Assembly: GCA_018136815.1 (NCBI GenBank)
Contig: CM030931.1
Coordinates: forward strand, 4,284,148-4,348,147
From: Isochrysis galbana
Taxonomy: Eukaryota; Haptophyta; Isochrysidales; Isochrysidaceae
Direction of reading: 5' to 3'
Length of the DNA stretch: 64,000 nt
Part shown: positions 9,137-18,850 of the stretch, piece by piece
Position numbering within the stretch: the stretch's first letter is position 1
How the letters are laid out: the number at the start of each line of letters is the position of its first letter
Program-made: the position numbers and the translations under genes
Notes under the pieces: model-generated
The model's input: the letters and a program-made list of their open reading frames with translations, nothing else
Database searches by the model: none
Told to the model about the DNA's origin: nothing

Positions 9137-10736
9137 GTGAGGAGGAGATGCAAGGGAGAGGGGGGCGACGGGGAGGGACAAGAGAGCGGGGAGAGGGTCG
9201 ACAGAGAGGAGGGCCGGAGCGGAGACTCGCCCAACGTCGTTGCCCGATCATGGCCGGTGTGCCATGTGACACCAGATGAGCTGGCGCTAGTGTGGAGAGA
9301 GAGTGAAGAGGGCGCCGACTGGCCGCCGTGCTTGATGCTTACGCCGCAACGGTTTGAAGCTGTACAGCCCACGCTCCGTGGCGAGCATGTGGCGTCCACA
9401 AATGCTTCCCTTGCCTATGCGCGTGGCCACGCTCTTCTCTCCGCAAGAGAGGGGGGGGCACCAGAGCGAGAAAGCATGGTGCACGCGCTTCTACACACTG
9501 CGCGCACTGCACCACCTAGCTGTGGCATCACTTACAGTCGAGCTGGCGTAGGGGACGGCGAGATGGAAAATTGCTTCGAGAGCTATGCCGAATTGCTCGC
9601 CAATGCGCGCTGCCTTCGGTACGCCCTGCATCACCTCGGTATTCGTCGAGGCTCGCCGATTGTGCTGCAGATTCTCGACACCCGACGCCATATACATGCA
9701 GTGTGGGCTTGCGCTCTGGCAGGCACGGCGTCGCTGACCGTTGCAGTACCATCTCAGTATACTCCGACAAATGCAGTCGCCGCCAAGCTTTGCGCAGCAT
9801 TTTCGCAGCTGAAGGCGAAATATGTAATGTGCTCGGACGAGCTTTTGTCGCCGCTTCGCTCCCTGCTGCCAAACTCAACAAACGTGCTCACGCTGGGAGA
9901 GCTGGATGCCATAGGCAGCGAGTCGACGAAGGCCTGGGTATGGCCAGATGCTGGCGCCGCTGTGCCGCATGCATACTTCGTAACGGACGCGTTGCCTGAG
10001 GACTTGGCCTCCGACTTGTCGTGCGTGCACCCATCTGACGTCCTGTTCTTCCAGCTGACTTCTGGGAGTACTGGTGTGGCCAAGGTGATCCCTGAAACTC
10101 ATGCTGCCGTCATTGCACACATACGCTCATCGGCCCAGGCCTGTAGTCATGGGGGCTGCAGTGGAGGCGAGGGCGTGCTCGATGGCGAGGGCGCGTACCC
10201 GGTCGGGGGAGCCTGCAGCGATTTCCGAAGCAGCTGCGCCCCGACTTCCGATTGGCCCTCGGCGACCACATCAACATCAGTGGGAAAGGGCGAGGTGACT
10301 CTAAATTGGCTCCCTTTCGATCATGTCGTCCCTTTGCTCACGTACCACTTCGCCGACGTGTTCCTTAGCCGCAACGCCGTGCAGCTGCCCACGGCTGATG
10401 TGCTCGCCGACCCGCTCCTATGGCTGCGAGCCATGGCTGCACATGGAGTGACGCATTCGTGGGCGCCCAATTTCGGGTACAAGCTAGTTGCGAACGCCAT
10501 CCACGACCAGATGGACAGCGCGCGGCGAAGCGACAGGTCGTTGTGTGCCTCCGCGGAAAGCGCCCGTGCGCCTAATGAATCTTGCAACATCAACGAATCA
10601 AAAGAATCCGCTGCCAACCACCGCCCTGCATGCGTTCCTGCACTCCCGCGCCTCCGTCGTCTGATGAATGCTGGAGAGCAAGTCACTAGCGAAGCATGCG
10701 ACGCATTCTTGGCTCTTTGTGGCTTGCCCTCGGGCG
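9137..10736 (+). CDS. AMP-forming acyl ligase / adenylation-domain protein, 3' end lost in gap
   Basis: An open frame of more than 530 codons runs into the gap at 10737. It begins with GTG (9137) after G/A-rich sequence, so the true start is either an internal ATG or in an upstream exon. Adenylate-forming core motifs are visible. A3 is FFQLTSGSTGVAKVIPETH (about 10045-10100; usual form TSGSTGxPKG, here with Ala for Pro). It is followed by LNWLPFDHVVPLLTYHFAD, THSWAPNFGYKLV and an A4-like LRRLMNAGEQVTSEA. The WLPFDH...WAPNFGY...NAGEQV pattern is that of stand-alone or loading AMP-ligase domains attached to NRPS/PKS and fatty-acyl-AMP ligases, rather than classical acyl-CoA synthetases. A Ser/Gly-rich insertion (about 10140-10290) after A3 is unusual. 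The C-terminal lid domain is not visible. Confidence 0.8.
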
Positions 10737-10836
10737 NNNNNNNNNNNNNNNNNNNNNNNNNNNNNNNNNNNNNNNNNNNNNNNNNNNNNNNNNNNNNNNN
10801 NNNNNNNNNNNNNNNNNNNNNNNNNNNNNNNNNNNN
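10737..10836. other. Assembly gap (100 N)
   Basis: A run of 100 undetermined bases interrupts the acyl-ligase gene. The frame directly after it (to 10939) shows no recognisable ligase sequence. Confidence 1.
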
Positions 10837-11209
10837 ACAAGAATTGAAAGAACGTCTCCAAATGGCGAGTGCGATTATCATGTGTGATCTTGCACACGCT
10901 CTTCTCGATGTGCCTTATGGCAACTGCTGTTGTTCGTGAGGTTGCACACAACGCTCGACATTCATGTGTTTTCGATCCTTGATGCCTGAGGACACATGGC
11001 ACTTGCTTGACTTGAGGTTCACTTGGTGTGGATGGCGGCAGGGCATCTTGTGGCCGAGTGCTGTGTGCATGGGGGCTGCGCTGTGGTTATCTGAGGTTTT
11101 CAACAGGCGCACAGGGGGCAGTGTAGCAGCAGCTTCACTTGGTTTTCACCCATTGTACTTGTGGGGAGTTTCATGGAAGCGGGTGTAGAGAAGGATGAAG
11201 GATAAAAAG
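10837..11209. other. Post-gap intergenic stretch
   Basis: No supported gene; perhaps the 3' flank of the acyl-ligase gene. Confidence 0.3.
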
Positions 11210-11777
11210 TAATAATAATAATAATAAATGTTATATCCTGGCCAACCCCACTAGCTAATTGGACATAACGTTTCAGTCCCGGAATCCGAACAAAGTCTAT
11301 GCTTAGTTCGCCCATGGGGGGGGCACGAGCCCCCCTCTCTCTCCACTCCTCCCCTGCCATGGGGGAGGAACCACCCACTTTCCTGGCGCACGCCTAATGG
11401 CTAATGGCCTGCCAGGAGCACACTGCCCTGCTGACACATCCCTCTCCCCACAGGCACGCCTGAATCGCCCGCCCTGGCCTGTCGTGGCCAGCCCATCCCT
11501 CTAACCAGCCCCTCCTCCCCCTGGGCCCCTCTGTTCAGGACCCTCCAGCCTCCAGCCAGCTCCAGTCGACCCGCAGGGGCTCGGAGCGCCAGCGAGAGCG
11601 AGGCAGAGGCAGGAGGGGCCAGCAAAGATGTCTCGTCAGCTTGCGAGCTCTCATGGATTTGGAGCTCGCACCGATATCAGTTATCAGTACTCATATCAGC
11701 TCGCAAGCCTCAAAAACAAAACTCCCCTCCCTATGCGAAGCCTCAAAAACAAAACTCCTCGCCTCCACACTCCACAT

Positions 11778-12086
11778 TCAGGCCTCGTCATCGCTCTCGT
11801 CAGAGTCCTCTGGCTCGTCAGGAATCATTTCCAACTCCCAAGGCAGCACCTTGCTCTCCCACTCATTAAGCTGGGATTCCATCAAGAGATTTGTGTGAGC
11901 TCGCACAAGCCTGTCCACAGTCCTTTGGCCGAGTCTATTGCGCTTCTTTGAGTGGATCCAACCTTCAACTGACCAAGAATGCTCGCATCCTGATGCGGAG
12001 CAGTCCATCGAAAGCAGGCGCATCGCCGCCCAACGAAGATGTTTAAGGTGCGGGCCATCAAAAGTCCCAGTGCACCACCCGAACAC
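11778..12086 (-). pseudogene. hAT transposase C-terminal dimerisation domain fragment
   Basis: Minus-strand frame carrying LRWAAMRLLSMDCSASGCEH, followed by SWSVEGWIHSKKRNRLGQ and RTVDRLVRAHTNLLM. The S-x-x-x-E-x-x-W-S hallmark region, with the following K/R-rich NRL segment, is the conserved hAT C-terminal block needed for dimerisation. It ends in an acidic tail (EPEDSDESDDEA). N-terminal parts are separated from it by the LRR insert. Confidence 0.8.
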
Positions 12087-12195
12087 GGGGGGAAATTACC
12101 CCCCGCATATATACATGTTATATTTACTAGAGTATTCGACCCCCCTCTCCGACCCCCCTCCCCCCCCCACACACACACACTCAATTGCATCGTGA

Positions 12196-12626
12196 TCACA
12201 GCAGAGTAACCTGCACCTTGAGCTTCCTCAGCTGTGAGAGCATTGGCTGGCTCTCCGCGCCAATAGGGTTGCACGAGAGGTTTACCGACGACAGCCGGAA
12301 GCTCCGCGCGAGCTCGCACAGGCGCTGCACGCCCGCCGGTCCGATCCGGTTGCGGTCGAGGATGAGCGTATGGGTCCTCCGACACGCTCCTGCCTCAAGC
12401 ACGCGACAGACCATGTCCAAGGCCTCGTCATCGAGATCCGCATCAGACAGACACACGGTGGAGCAGTTGGAGGATACACTGAAGGTACTCCACTCGATGC
12501 GCGAGAGGCATGGGAGCGCGGCTTTGGCGAGCGTGCGTAGGACATCGCCGTCTGCACAACTCAAGCGCAGCGAGCGCAGCGAGTAGTTGGGGTGCGCGAG
12601 GGAGGTAGTCGAGGAAGCTTACAAGG
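12196..12626 (-). pseudogene. LRR-encoding exon carried inside the hAT element
   Basis: Minus-strand frame of about 140 codons, open from a TAA/acceptor-like TTGTAAG near 12627 to a stop at 12196. It has LRR spacing: NYSLRSLRLSCADGDVLR, STVCLSDADLDDEALDMV, RTHTLILDRNRIGPAGV and RLSSVNLSCNPIGAES. It lies between the two transposase segments, so it is foreign to the transposon. It is either a captured host gene fragment or a separate insertion. A functional product is unlikely. The 12630-13000 stretch may be its retained intron. Confidence 0.6.
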
Positions 12627-13006
12627 TAATAATGAGTAAACAGGGAAACACCTCTTGAAGGGCGTGTCTCCGCGAAAGAGCGGACGAGACGCCCCCGCCG
12701 GAGAGCAACCTTGCTCGTCAGATATTTTTGGGGGCGGGCGCGCGGAGAGAGAGAGGCACCCCCCCCCCTTCCCATCCACAGCCCCTCTACCCCATCCCCC
12801 GGCGAGTAGGCTCCCCAGGCGTTGTGGATGGCACAGGCGTTGTCGAAGGAGACCCTCTCGGGGCGCGCCCTCATGCCGAGCCAAGGCGATGCTGTTCTCG
12901 TCGCGTACGTGGTGCTCCTGGGCCTCTCCTTCGGGGTGCTCGCGGGGGGGGGCTCATGGTAGGGTGAGACTGGAAGGGAAAGGAGACCAAATGAAGGCAA
13001 GCCGCC

Positions 13007-13414
13007 TTACGATGAGAAAGCACACTCATCGGTCAAGTCGTGTGTACCTACTGCAAGAGCCTCTTCAAAATCTGCAAGCTCAGCGAGCAGAACAGGTAAC
13101 GGGTGCTCATCGTTCGACATCTGGCGCAAAACCTGTTTCACCTCTTGCATCTCAGATGTGGAAAAGTCGCGCCGGCAAAATTCTGGCTCAAAGCGGTATG
13201 CCGCAGTCATTGCAGAAACATGGAAGTACTCCCATCGGGCCATAAATATGGTGTGTATCTTGCGACGAATTCTCTCTGGCACATTAGGAATAGTATTGCC
13301 GTAAAACGAATCGAGTTGCAGCATGTAACCGTAGACCTTTCCCAGCATTGCTCCCTCCTTGCCATCAGTGAGTCGCAACATTCGAAGGGCTGGCTCCAAA
13401 ATGGTGATGCACAT
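13007..13414 (-). pseudogene. hAT transposase middle segment
   Basis: 135-codon minus frame: LEPALRMLRLTDGKEGAMLG, KVYGYMLQLD, HTIFMARWEYFHVSAMTAAY, RFEPEFCRRDFS and GTHDLTDECAFSS. It matches the transposase fragment at 43331-43765 (ILEPVYRLLRLTDGKLGANL, GKVHGYLLQID). In intact relatives this segment leads directly into the C-terminal block found at 12086-11778. Confidence 0.75.
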
Positions 13415-13928
13415 CGAAACTGCACCCCTCGTCGCGACGGCACATATACAGACTTCATAAAAAGTAAAAAAATCGAAAGTAAAGAGCCTCTAGAGTGAGT
13501 TTTGTTTTCCCACCTCAGAGCTGATAACTGATATCAGTGATTTGGCAAAACAGAGCTGTTACTGACACTGTAAGCTTATAACAGTACTGACGAGACATCT
13601 TTGGGGGCCCGGCAGGGCCATGCCCCAGCCTCATCTGCCCTCTGAGCTGTGCTCCCAGGCCCCTGCAGGCCACCTGGGGACCTGAAGAGGGGGCGCAGGT
13701 GCGCGCCATGGGCCCCCGCCGTAGGGAAGAGAGGAGGAAAAGGGAAGAGGGAGGGGAGGGGGGAGCGGCAGCTCTCCCCTCCGGCAGAAACGTGTCTTCT
13801 CGCCCCGTTTGGGTAAGAGAAGACGGGGGCGCCAGAGCCAGGAGGAAAGGGCCGCGGCTCGCCGCGGCCACTCTCTCTAGCGAGGGAGTATTAGCGCTTC
13901 TGGGCTCCTATCTCACGAGTGCCGCCTT

Positions 13929-14477
13929 CTGGCAGCGATCAGACACGGAACGAGTCCGCAAGCGCACCACTTTTGATTGATGACACGCACATGCTCAGCA
14001 TCGAGCGCAACGTGCAAAGGACCTTTCGGGAAGTCGTCTTCTTCACGGACAGCCCCGATGGCCTCGCGTTCAAGGTGTCCTTGACGTGCGACGATCCGAT
14101 AAGCGCCCATGAGTTGGAGGAGGTCGTCACCACCACGGCTTTTTGCATCCAGAACCCCCGGCAGCTCTTGCTGGGAGATTGGAAGTACGACTTTGCACGG
14201 TCGTGTTCTGCGGCAACCAAGAGCGCGGCCGACAGCCTCCAGCGAGCGGGGAATCAGGAGCTCTACACAATTGACATCCATCTTGTCAACCGCACCTCCT
14301 TGGAGAGCTATGACGACGACGCGATCTCTCAAGTCATGCTCACACGCATGCTGCAGCTCATTCACAGTTCACAGGGTTGCAGACGGAGTGGCGGTCACTG
14401 GGACGAAATGCATCCTGGAGACTCCTGGGGAATCGCTTGCCTTTTGCTTTGAAGCAAACGGCGTTGAAACTGTGTGA
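13929..14477 (+). pseudogene. Gene fragment with a frame-breaking 7-bp tandem duplication, function unknown
   Basis: An open frame follows a possible acceptor (TTCTGGCAG) at about 13937, or it may start at the ATG at 13991 (MLSIERNVQRTF). Protein-like segments: REVVFFTDSPDGLAFKVSL, DPISAHELEEVVTTTAFC, NPRQLLLGDWKYDFA and NQELYTIDIHLVNRTSL. At 14361-14374 the heptamer TTCACAG is tandemly duplicated. Downstream, the protein-like sequence continues in the +1 frame (VADGVAVTGTKCILETPGES, then LAFCFEANGVETV) to a stop at 14475-14477. Loss of one heptamer copy would restore a single frame. The SINE-like copy C sits immediately upstream and may have removed the 5' part. No family recognised. Confidence 0.5.
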
Positions 14478-14566
14478 AGTCTTTCTGAAGACGTCGCCAT
14501 CCACCCGGCGTGCTGCCCATGGGCGTGCAAGGGCGGACGCCAGCAGTCTGCAGTCTGACGCCCACT

Positions 14567-14654
14567 TGGTTGCATTCTTCAACTCGGGCAGCCGGCATGG
14601 TTGCATTCTTCAACAAGGGCAGTGGGCATGGTTGCATTCTTCAACAAGGGCGGG
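14567..14654 (+). repeat. 31-bp tandem repeat, about 2.8 copies
   Basis: Units start at 14567, 14598 and 14629 with TGGTTGCATTCTTCAAC; copies 2 and 3 are nearly identical. Too few units and no spacers, so not CRISPR-like. Confidence 0.85.
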
Positions 14655-14779
14655 ACGATCGTCCAAGTTGGAGTGGAGCGGCCGTGGGTCTACGTCCAAG
14701 TTAGGGGCCAAGTTAGGGGTCAGTAGAAATTATATACCTAAATAGACAGGATGGGTGTGACAAAAAAAGGGAACCTCGA

Positions 14780-14957
14780 GTTGCACCTTCTTAACCGGAA
14801 ACCCCGCCCCCCCAGGCCCCTAAGTAGTAAGTAGAGCGCGAGGGGACGAGCCGCAAGGCCGGAGGAGGGAGTGGGAAGGGGAGCGGGCGTGGCTACGAGG
14901 GAGCATACGTCCAGGGCCGCGCGCGTGGTGAGGCACTAGCTTAAGAAGTTTTTTTTG
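14780..14957 (+). mobile_element. LINE 3'-terminal fragment
   Basis: Contains GGCCCCTAAG overlapping a stop codon (PGP-stop), GCGCGAGGGGACGAGCCGC, GGGCGTGGCTACG and a tail CTTAAGAAGTTTTTTTT. The same order is seen on the plus strand at 48721-48848 and on the minus strand at 47.6-47.7 and 28.8-28.9 kb. No target-site duplication was found. Confidence 0.6.
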
Positions 14958-15071
14958 GATGAGCATGGCTAGAGGTAGCAGGGGGCATCGCGCACTCAGT
15001 TCGCGGCAAGCGGGCAAACTTGGGCACACTATGCCCTAGTCCGCCTCGTTTCTCGCGACTCCACCCCACAG

Positions 15072-15212
15072 CACGCTTCATTGCATTTACGTGGACATCA
15101 CGCGGGACACCGCCTCGTCGCCTATGGGCACACGCCGACGTACAACCCGTACTACCACGACATCCTCTTCGATCAGCGCAACCTTGCACCTTGCCTCAGC
15201 GCAGCGGGTTAG
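15072..15212 (+). CDS. Possible terminal exon of an unidentified plus-strand gene
   Basis: After a possible acceptor (CCACCCCACAG, ending 15071) the frame reads HASLHLRGHHAGHRLVAYGH, TPTYNPYYHDILFDQRN and LAPCLSAAG to a TAG at 15210-15212, 46 codons. Composition is protein-like (Tyr, His, Asp, Asn), unlike the neighbouring shadows. No upstream exon could be joined with confidence. It could belong to the broken gene at 13.9-14.5 kb or be another remnant. Confidence 0.3.
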   Translation, partial: HASLHLRGHHAGHRLVAYGHTPTYNPYYHDILFDQRNLAPCLSAAG

Positions 15213-15275
15213 ACGCCGAGGCCGGCCAAAGCGCATGGCAACGAGTCGACCTCGGCTCCCGGTTCCCATGCACTC

Positions 15276-17448
15276 TTACGTCTTGACGAACGGGACGCGC
15301 CTATTCTTCCATGCAAGAAGTGCATTCAAATCCGTCGTGACTAGGTGTTGATATTCAGGTAGCATAGAATTTCCGCGTGCGATTCCCAAGTACGCCCGGG
15401 CCTTGTCGAGCATGTGCTTATCACCCAACTGGCGGGCCAAGTCGAAGAAGCGCTCCAAATACTCAACCGCACGGGCGAAGTCGCCCTGGGCGTTGTAGAG
15501 CACGCCTAGGGAGCAGCACGCCTCCGCCTGCATGGGCAGCTTGCCCGAGGCCGTCGCCGCCTCAAGAAAGCGCTGCAGGTACGCTTGTGACCGGCTCGAG
15601 TCCTCAAGCCGTTGGTGCGCTTGTGCGAGCGCGAAGCAAGCCGCTCCCTGCCCTGCGTCGTCGCCCAATTCCTCGCAAATCTTCAGATATGGCTCGTAGT
15701 GCTTGATAGCCTGTGCACGGGGGGAGGCGTTCACTAATGCCTGAGGGAAAGCCAGTCCAGGAAGTGCATGGCGCGCTGACCAGCCGAGACGGAAAGCTTA
15801 CGGGGCACACAGCGTATAATGGCGCAGCGCATGCATTGGACAAGTGGTGACCAGATGGCGTGGGCGGCCCATGATTCGGAGAAATTGGACGACGGCCCCA
15901 ACCATCGCGGGCCAAGCCACGCCTGCCGCGTATGCCCCTCGCATACCACGTGACGCTCCCTTGTACTCTGCGATCCACGTGCTCATATGTCCACGGGCGG
16001 GGTGCACTGATCGTAGCGCCACAGCGTGCGCACAAATGCCAGTGGCAGAGCTGGCACACCTTGTAGAGCTCCTCGAGGTCACGAAGTCTCTCATGTGCCT
16101 GCCCCATCTCATAATGCGCCTTCCCGATAAGCCCTTTGTCACCTGCCGATGTGGCTGCGTTGAGGCACGTTTGACGGAGGGCGAGCGCTTCGTGCAGATC
16201 GCCCGCTGCCGTCGCCGCCTCGGCGAGCACAACATTAGCGTTGTACAGCAGGACCCACGCCTTCTTCTCGTCATCAGAAGCTGAAGCGTCAGCAGTGAGC
16301 CGCTGCAGCTTCTCGTAGTATGTGAGCGCGAGCTTGGTGTCGCCAAGCGCCTCGTGCGCGATGCCGAGCGCGCGCGAGGCTTCCATCTCGCACTCGGTGT
16401 CTCCCGTCAATCTGGCGATCTCGTTGCACTTCTCCCAGAAGTAGACGGCCGTCTTGTGGTCGTCGAGTTGCTGCGAGAAGAGGTTGGCTAGCTGCTTGTA
16501 CGCGCCAAAGACGGCGCGCGTGTCGCCCTGCCGGCGCGCTACCTCGGCCTCGGTCAGCTTGTTCTTGATGAACGCGAGCTGTGAAGCGGGCGCCTGCGGC
16601 TGTTGATCTGGAGCCGCTGCAGACGCCTGCGATATGAGCAAGGGGAGAGTATGAGTCAGCGTGAGTTTGTTTGTATGTGCGTGTGTGTGCTATCCTCGTT
16701 ATCCATCTCCCCCTTCCTCCTCATGTCTAGAGGCCCGCTGTCTCACCGATGCTCTTGCTCTTTTACGTGCAGGCCGCCCACCGCCGCACGGCCCCCTCCG
16801 ATCTGCATTTCTCCCTCTCCCTCTTGCCACCATTCTTTCCACTTTACCCTCACCTTCCCTAGCCCGAGCTCCCAGAGCCCCCAAAGTTTTACGACCACTT
16901 GCCCTTCCAACCAACCCTCCATGCGGACGGGCTACGCACTCGCTCGCCCCACTTCCTGCACCCTTGTCCCCCCTTGGCCCATCTCCCTCCCTCACTTGCC
17001 AGACCACAGAACCTTCCGGCCTTTCTCTCCACATGAAAATGCCACTATTCACCGCTCCCCCGCCTCCATCGCACCCTTCTCCATCCTCCCCCTGTCCTAG
17101 CTCCCCTCGTCCATGCGAACGAGGCTCCCCAGGTCTGAACGCCCCCCTCCCCCACTCACTCCTCCCCCTGCCCCTCCGCCTCACCGCTTGCCCCCCGCCA
17201 CTATTCCCCTCGCATGCATGACTTGCGCGCATGCGCGCCCCTCCCCCTCTGCGCAAATCTCACCCAACCCTCCAGTTCTCCAAGGCTCCAAAGACTCCCT
17301 GCATTTCAGTCGATCTCTCCTTGCGTACATGGCCGCGCGATGGCACGCGCCCGCTGCCTCTCTGACTTTCTCCCTCCTTACTGTTCATCCTCCCTACTTT
17401 TCTTCCTCCTCTCCCTCGGGGCCCGAGAGATCTCCCCTCCAGGGCCTC

Positions 17449-17484
<36 letters not shown>

Positions 17485-17764
17485 CCCCCCCCCCCCCCCC
17501 TCTCCCTCCCGCCCCTCCCTGTCCCCGTCCTCCCCCGCCCTTTCCCCGCACGTGAATGGACCATACGCTCGCTCCCCTCTTCCCCCGCCCCACATCCCCC
17601 TTCGCCTCAGAGCCTTCTTCAGCTCTCACCGCTGCTCTCTCCCCGCTGGCTGCCGGCTCTGGCCGGTGCGTCAGGTAGAAGAAGTCGACGTACGCCTGCA
17701 CGTGCCCGCCGACGAGGATGTCGACGCAGAGTGACTGCTTGTCTTGCTTTGGCGGCGATGTCAT
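15276..17764 (-). CDS. TTC29-like: TTC29-like TPR protein (flagellar/ciliary), three exons
   Basis: I join 17764-17630, 16626-16060 and 15710-15276 (378 aa); both introns are in phase 0 (GTGAGA...CGCAG and GTGTGC...GCACAG). Exon 1 encodes KQSLCVDILVGGHVQAYVDF, with the L-C-V-[DE]-[IL]-L...F pattern I associate with the TTC29 N-terminus. Exons 2-3 contain tandem TPR helices: KNKLTEAEVARRQGDTRAVF, SRALGIAHEALGDTKLALTY, GKAHYEMGQAHERLRDLEEL, CFALAQAHQRLEDSSRSQAY and CSLGVLYNAQGDFARAVEYL. In animals TTC29 is an axonemal protein needed for sperm motility, so the alga presumably uses it in its flagella. Exon 2 has no ATG of its own, which supports the upstream exon. Intron 1 (about 1 kb) is strongly purine-rich on the coding strand. 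Confidence 0.78.
17452..17500 (+). repeat. (CT)n followed by poly-C, within TTC29-like intron 1
   Basis: About 31 bp of CT and then 18-19 C residues, inside the inferred first intron of the minus-strand gene. Confidence 0.9.
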
Positions 17765-18009
17765 GGTGGGCGGGGGGCGGGGGAGGAGGGACCGTGAAGG
17801 TGAGTGTACGAGAGGGGGGAGAGAGAGGTTCAGTCCGAGGGGAGGAGAAGTTGAGGGGGGGGTTAGAGAGAGAGGATGGCAGAGAGAGAGGAGAGTAGCC
17901 GCGTACTCAAGAGAAAAAGATTTAGGGGAGGAGAAGGGAGACTCCGCGCGAGAGAGAGGAGGGAGAGAGAGGCAGAAGAGGAGCGAGGGAGGGAGAGAGA
18001 GAGGGAGGG

Positions 18010-18040
<31 letters not shown>

Positions 18041-18439
18041 GAGAGAGAGTGCAACCGACTGCGGAGGAGGAAGTAGGCATGATACCGAGAGGGGGAGACT
18101 CCAGGATCCGTGTTTAATCTTAAGTCGTGTTTTGTTGTAGATATCTCAGTGCTACTATGTGTGTGGCAACGTCGACCTTGTCTTGAGCCCTTGCGTCGCC
18201 GTCACGAGTGCTAGCCGCACGATGTTATCATTGGTCTACACAACACTACTATCTATCCACGGACCACCATATGCTAGGTGGATCAAACATGGTACCCCCG
18301 CCGAGAGACACTCACCAAGTGTCGTTCCGTCAATTGTGGGACATCAGACATCAGTCGATTTGAGCGATCAAATGTCCACAATTGTATATGGAGCAGTATG
18401 TTAAAATTGAATGCAGACTAGCATAACAACTTTTTTTCT
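17765..18439. other. 5' flank of the TTC29-like gene and intergenic DNA
   Basis: G/A-rich to 18050, including interrupted (GA)n at 17992-18049, then unremarkable sequence without a supported ORF. Confidence 0.5.
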
Positions 18440-18850
18440 CTGCTTCCCCCCGCGGTGCATGTTCCCCCCGAGGGAGACGCCGTGTCAGAGCGTTTCCCCT
18501 GTGTCTCCTCTAAAGGCCGACAACTACATAAACACTCATTTTCAGAGATATTTCACGTGGAGCACTTGTGATGACTTGCAATCACATCGTGCACGCCGTG
18601 CATGGGCACGGCGCGATGTGCATCGGTCCCCCCGCGGATACGCCGTGCGTGCGCACGTCAATTTTTCCCTCTGCGTACCCCCTAAGGCCCACAACCACGT
18701 AAACAAGCCATGAAAGATATGTTTCTTTACGCAGCGCGTGTGATGACTTGCAATCACATCGTGCACGCCGTGCGTGGGCACGGCGCGATATGCATCGACC
18801 CCCCCCCCCGCGGGGGCGCCGTGCGTGCGCATAGCAACTTCCAGGAAGGT
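18440..18850 (+). repeat. Tandem repeat, period about 172 bp, about 2.4 copies
   Basis: ATGACTTGCAATCACATCGT begins at 18571 and again at 18743, each followed by GCACGCCGTGC, GGGCACGGCGCGAT and GCCGTGCGTGCGCA. A partial, more divergent unit (ACGCCGTGTCAGAG, AAAGGCCGACAACTACATAA) precedes the first. Function unknown. Confidence 0.75.

Larger units (their letters stand above)
11623..13603 (-). mobile_element. hAT DNA transposon with perfect 17-bp TIRs, nested in SINE-like copy C
   Basis: Left end CAAAGATGTCTCGTCAG (11623-11639); right end CTGACGAGACATCTTTG (13587-13603) is its exact reverse complement. Flanking octamers are GGGGCCAG (11615-11622) and GGGGCCCG (13604-13611), a one-mismatch 8-bp duplication as expected for hAT. 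Both subterminal regions also carry GATATCAGTTATCAG-type words. Inside, on the minus strand, are a mid-transposase segment (13414-13007), an unrelated LRR exon (about 12626-12196) and the hAT C-terminal dimerisation domain (12086-11778). At 1981 bp it is internally rearranged and non-autonomous. Confidence 0.88.
11210..13917. mobile_element. SINE-like retroposon, copy C: 5'-inverted and split by a hAT
   Basis: From 11210 to about 11288 the sequence is the reverse complement of the 3' terminus of copies D, E and F (tail AATAATAATAA, then GTTATATCC, GCTAATTGGACATAAC and GGAATCC). It abuts the 5' end of the same element in the opposite sense (GCTTAGTTCGCCCATGGGGG) at about 11290. The body runs to 11622, is interrupted by a hAT element (11623-13603), and resumes at 13604 to about 13917 (GGGCTCCTATCTCACGAGTG). 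The last about 150 bp before the 3' end are missing. This is the geometry expected of twin priming on the minus strand. No target-site duplication was found. Confidence 0.65.

Noticed and set aside
8713..9399. 228-codon minus-strand ORF
   Set aside because: Ser/Pro-rich antisense of a purine-rich flank and of the ligase gene start; no domain.
14567..14654. Short regular repeats resembling a CRISPR array
   Set aside because: Direct tandem units without spacers, fewer than three copies, in a eukaryotic genome.
16699..17256. 185-codon ORFs on both strands
   Set aside because: They fall in intron 1 of the TTC29-like gene; purine/pyrimidine-biased low complexity.
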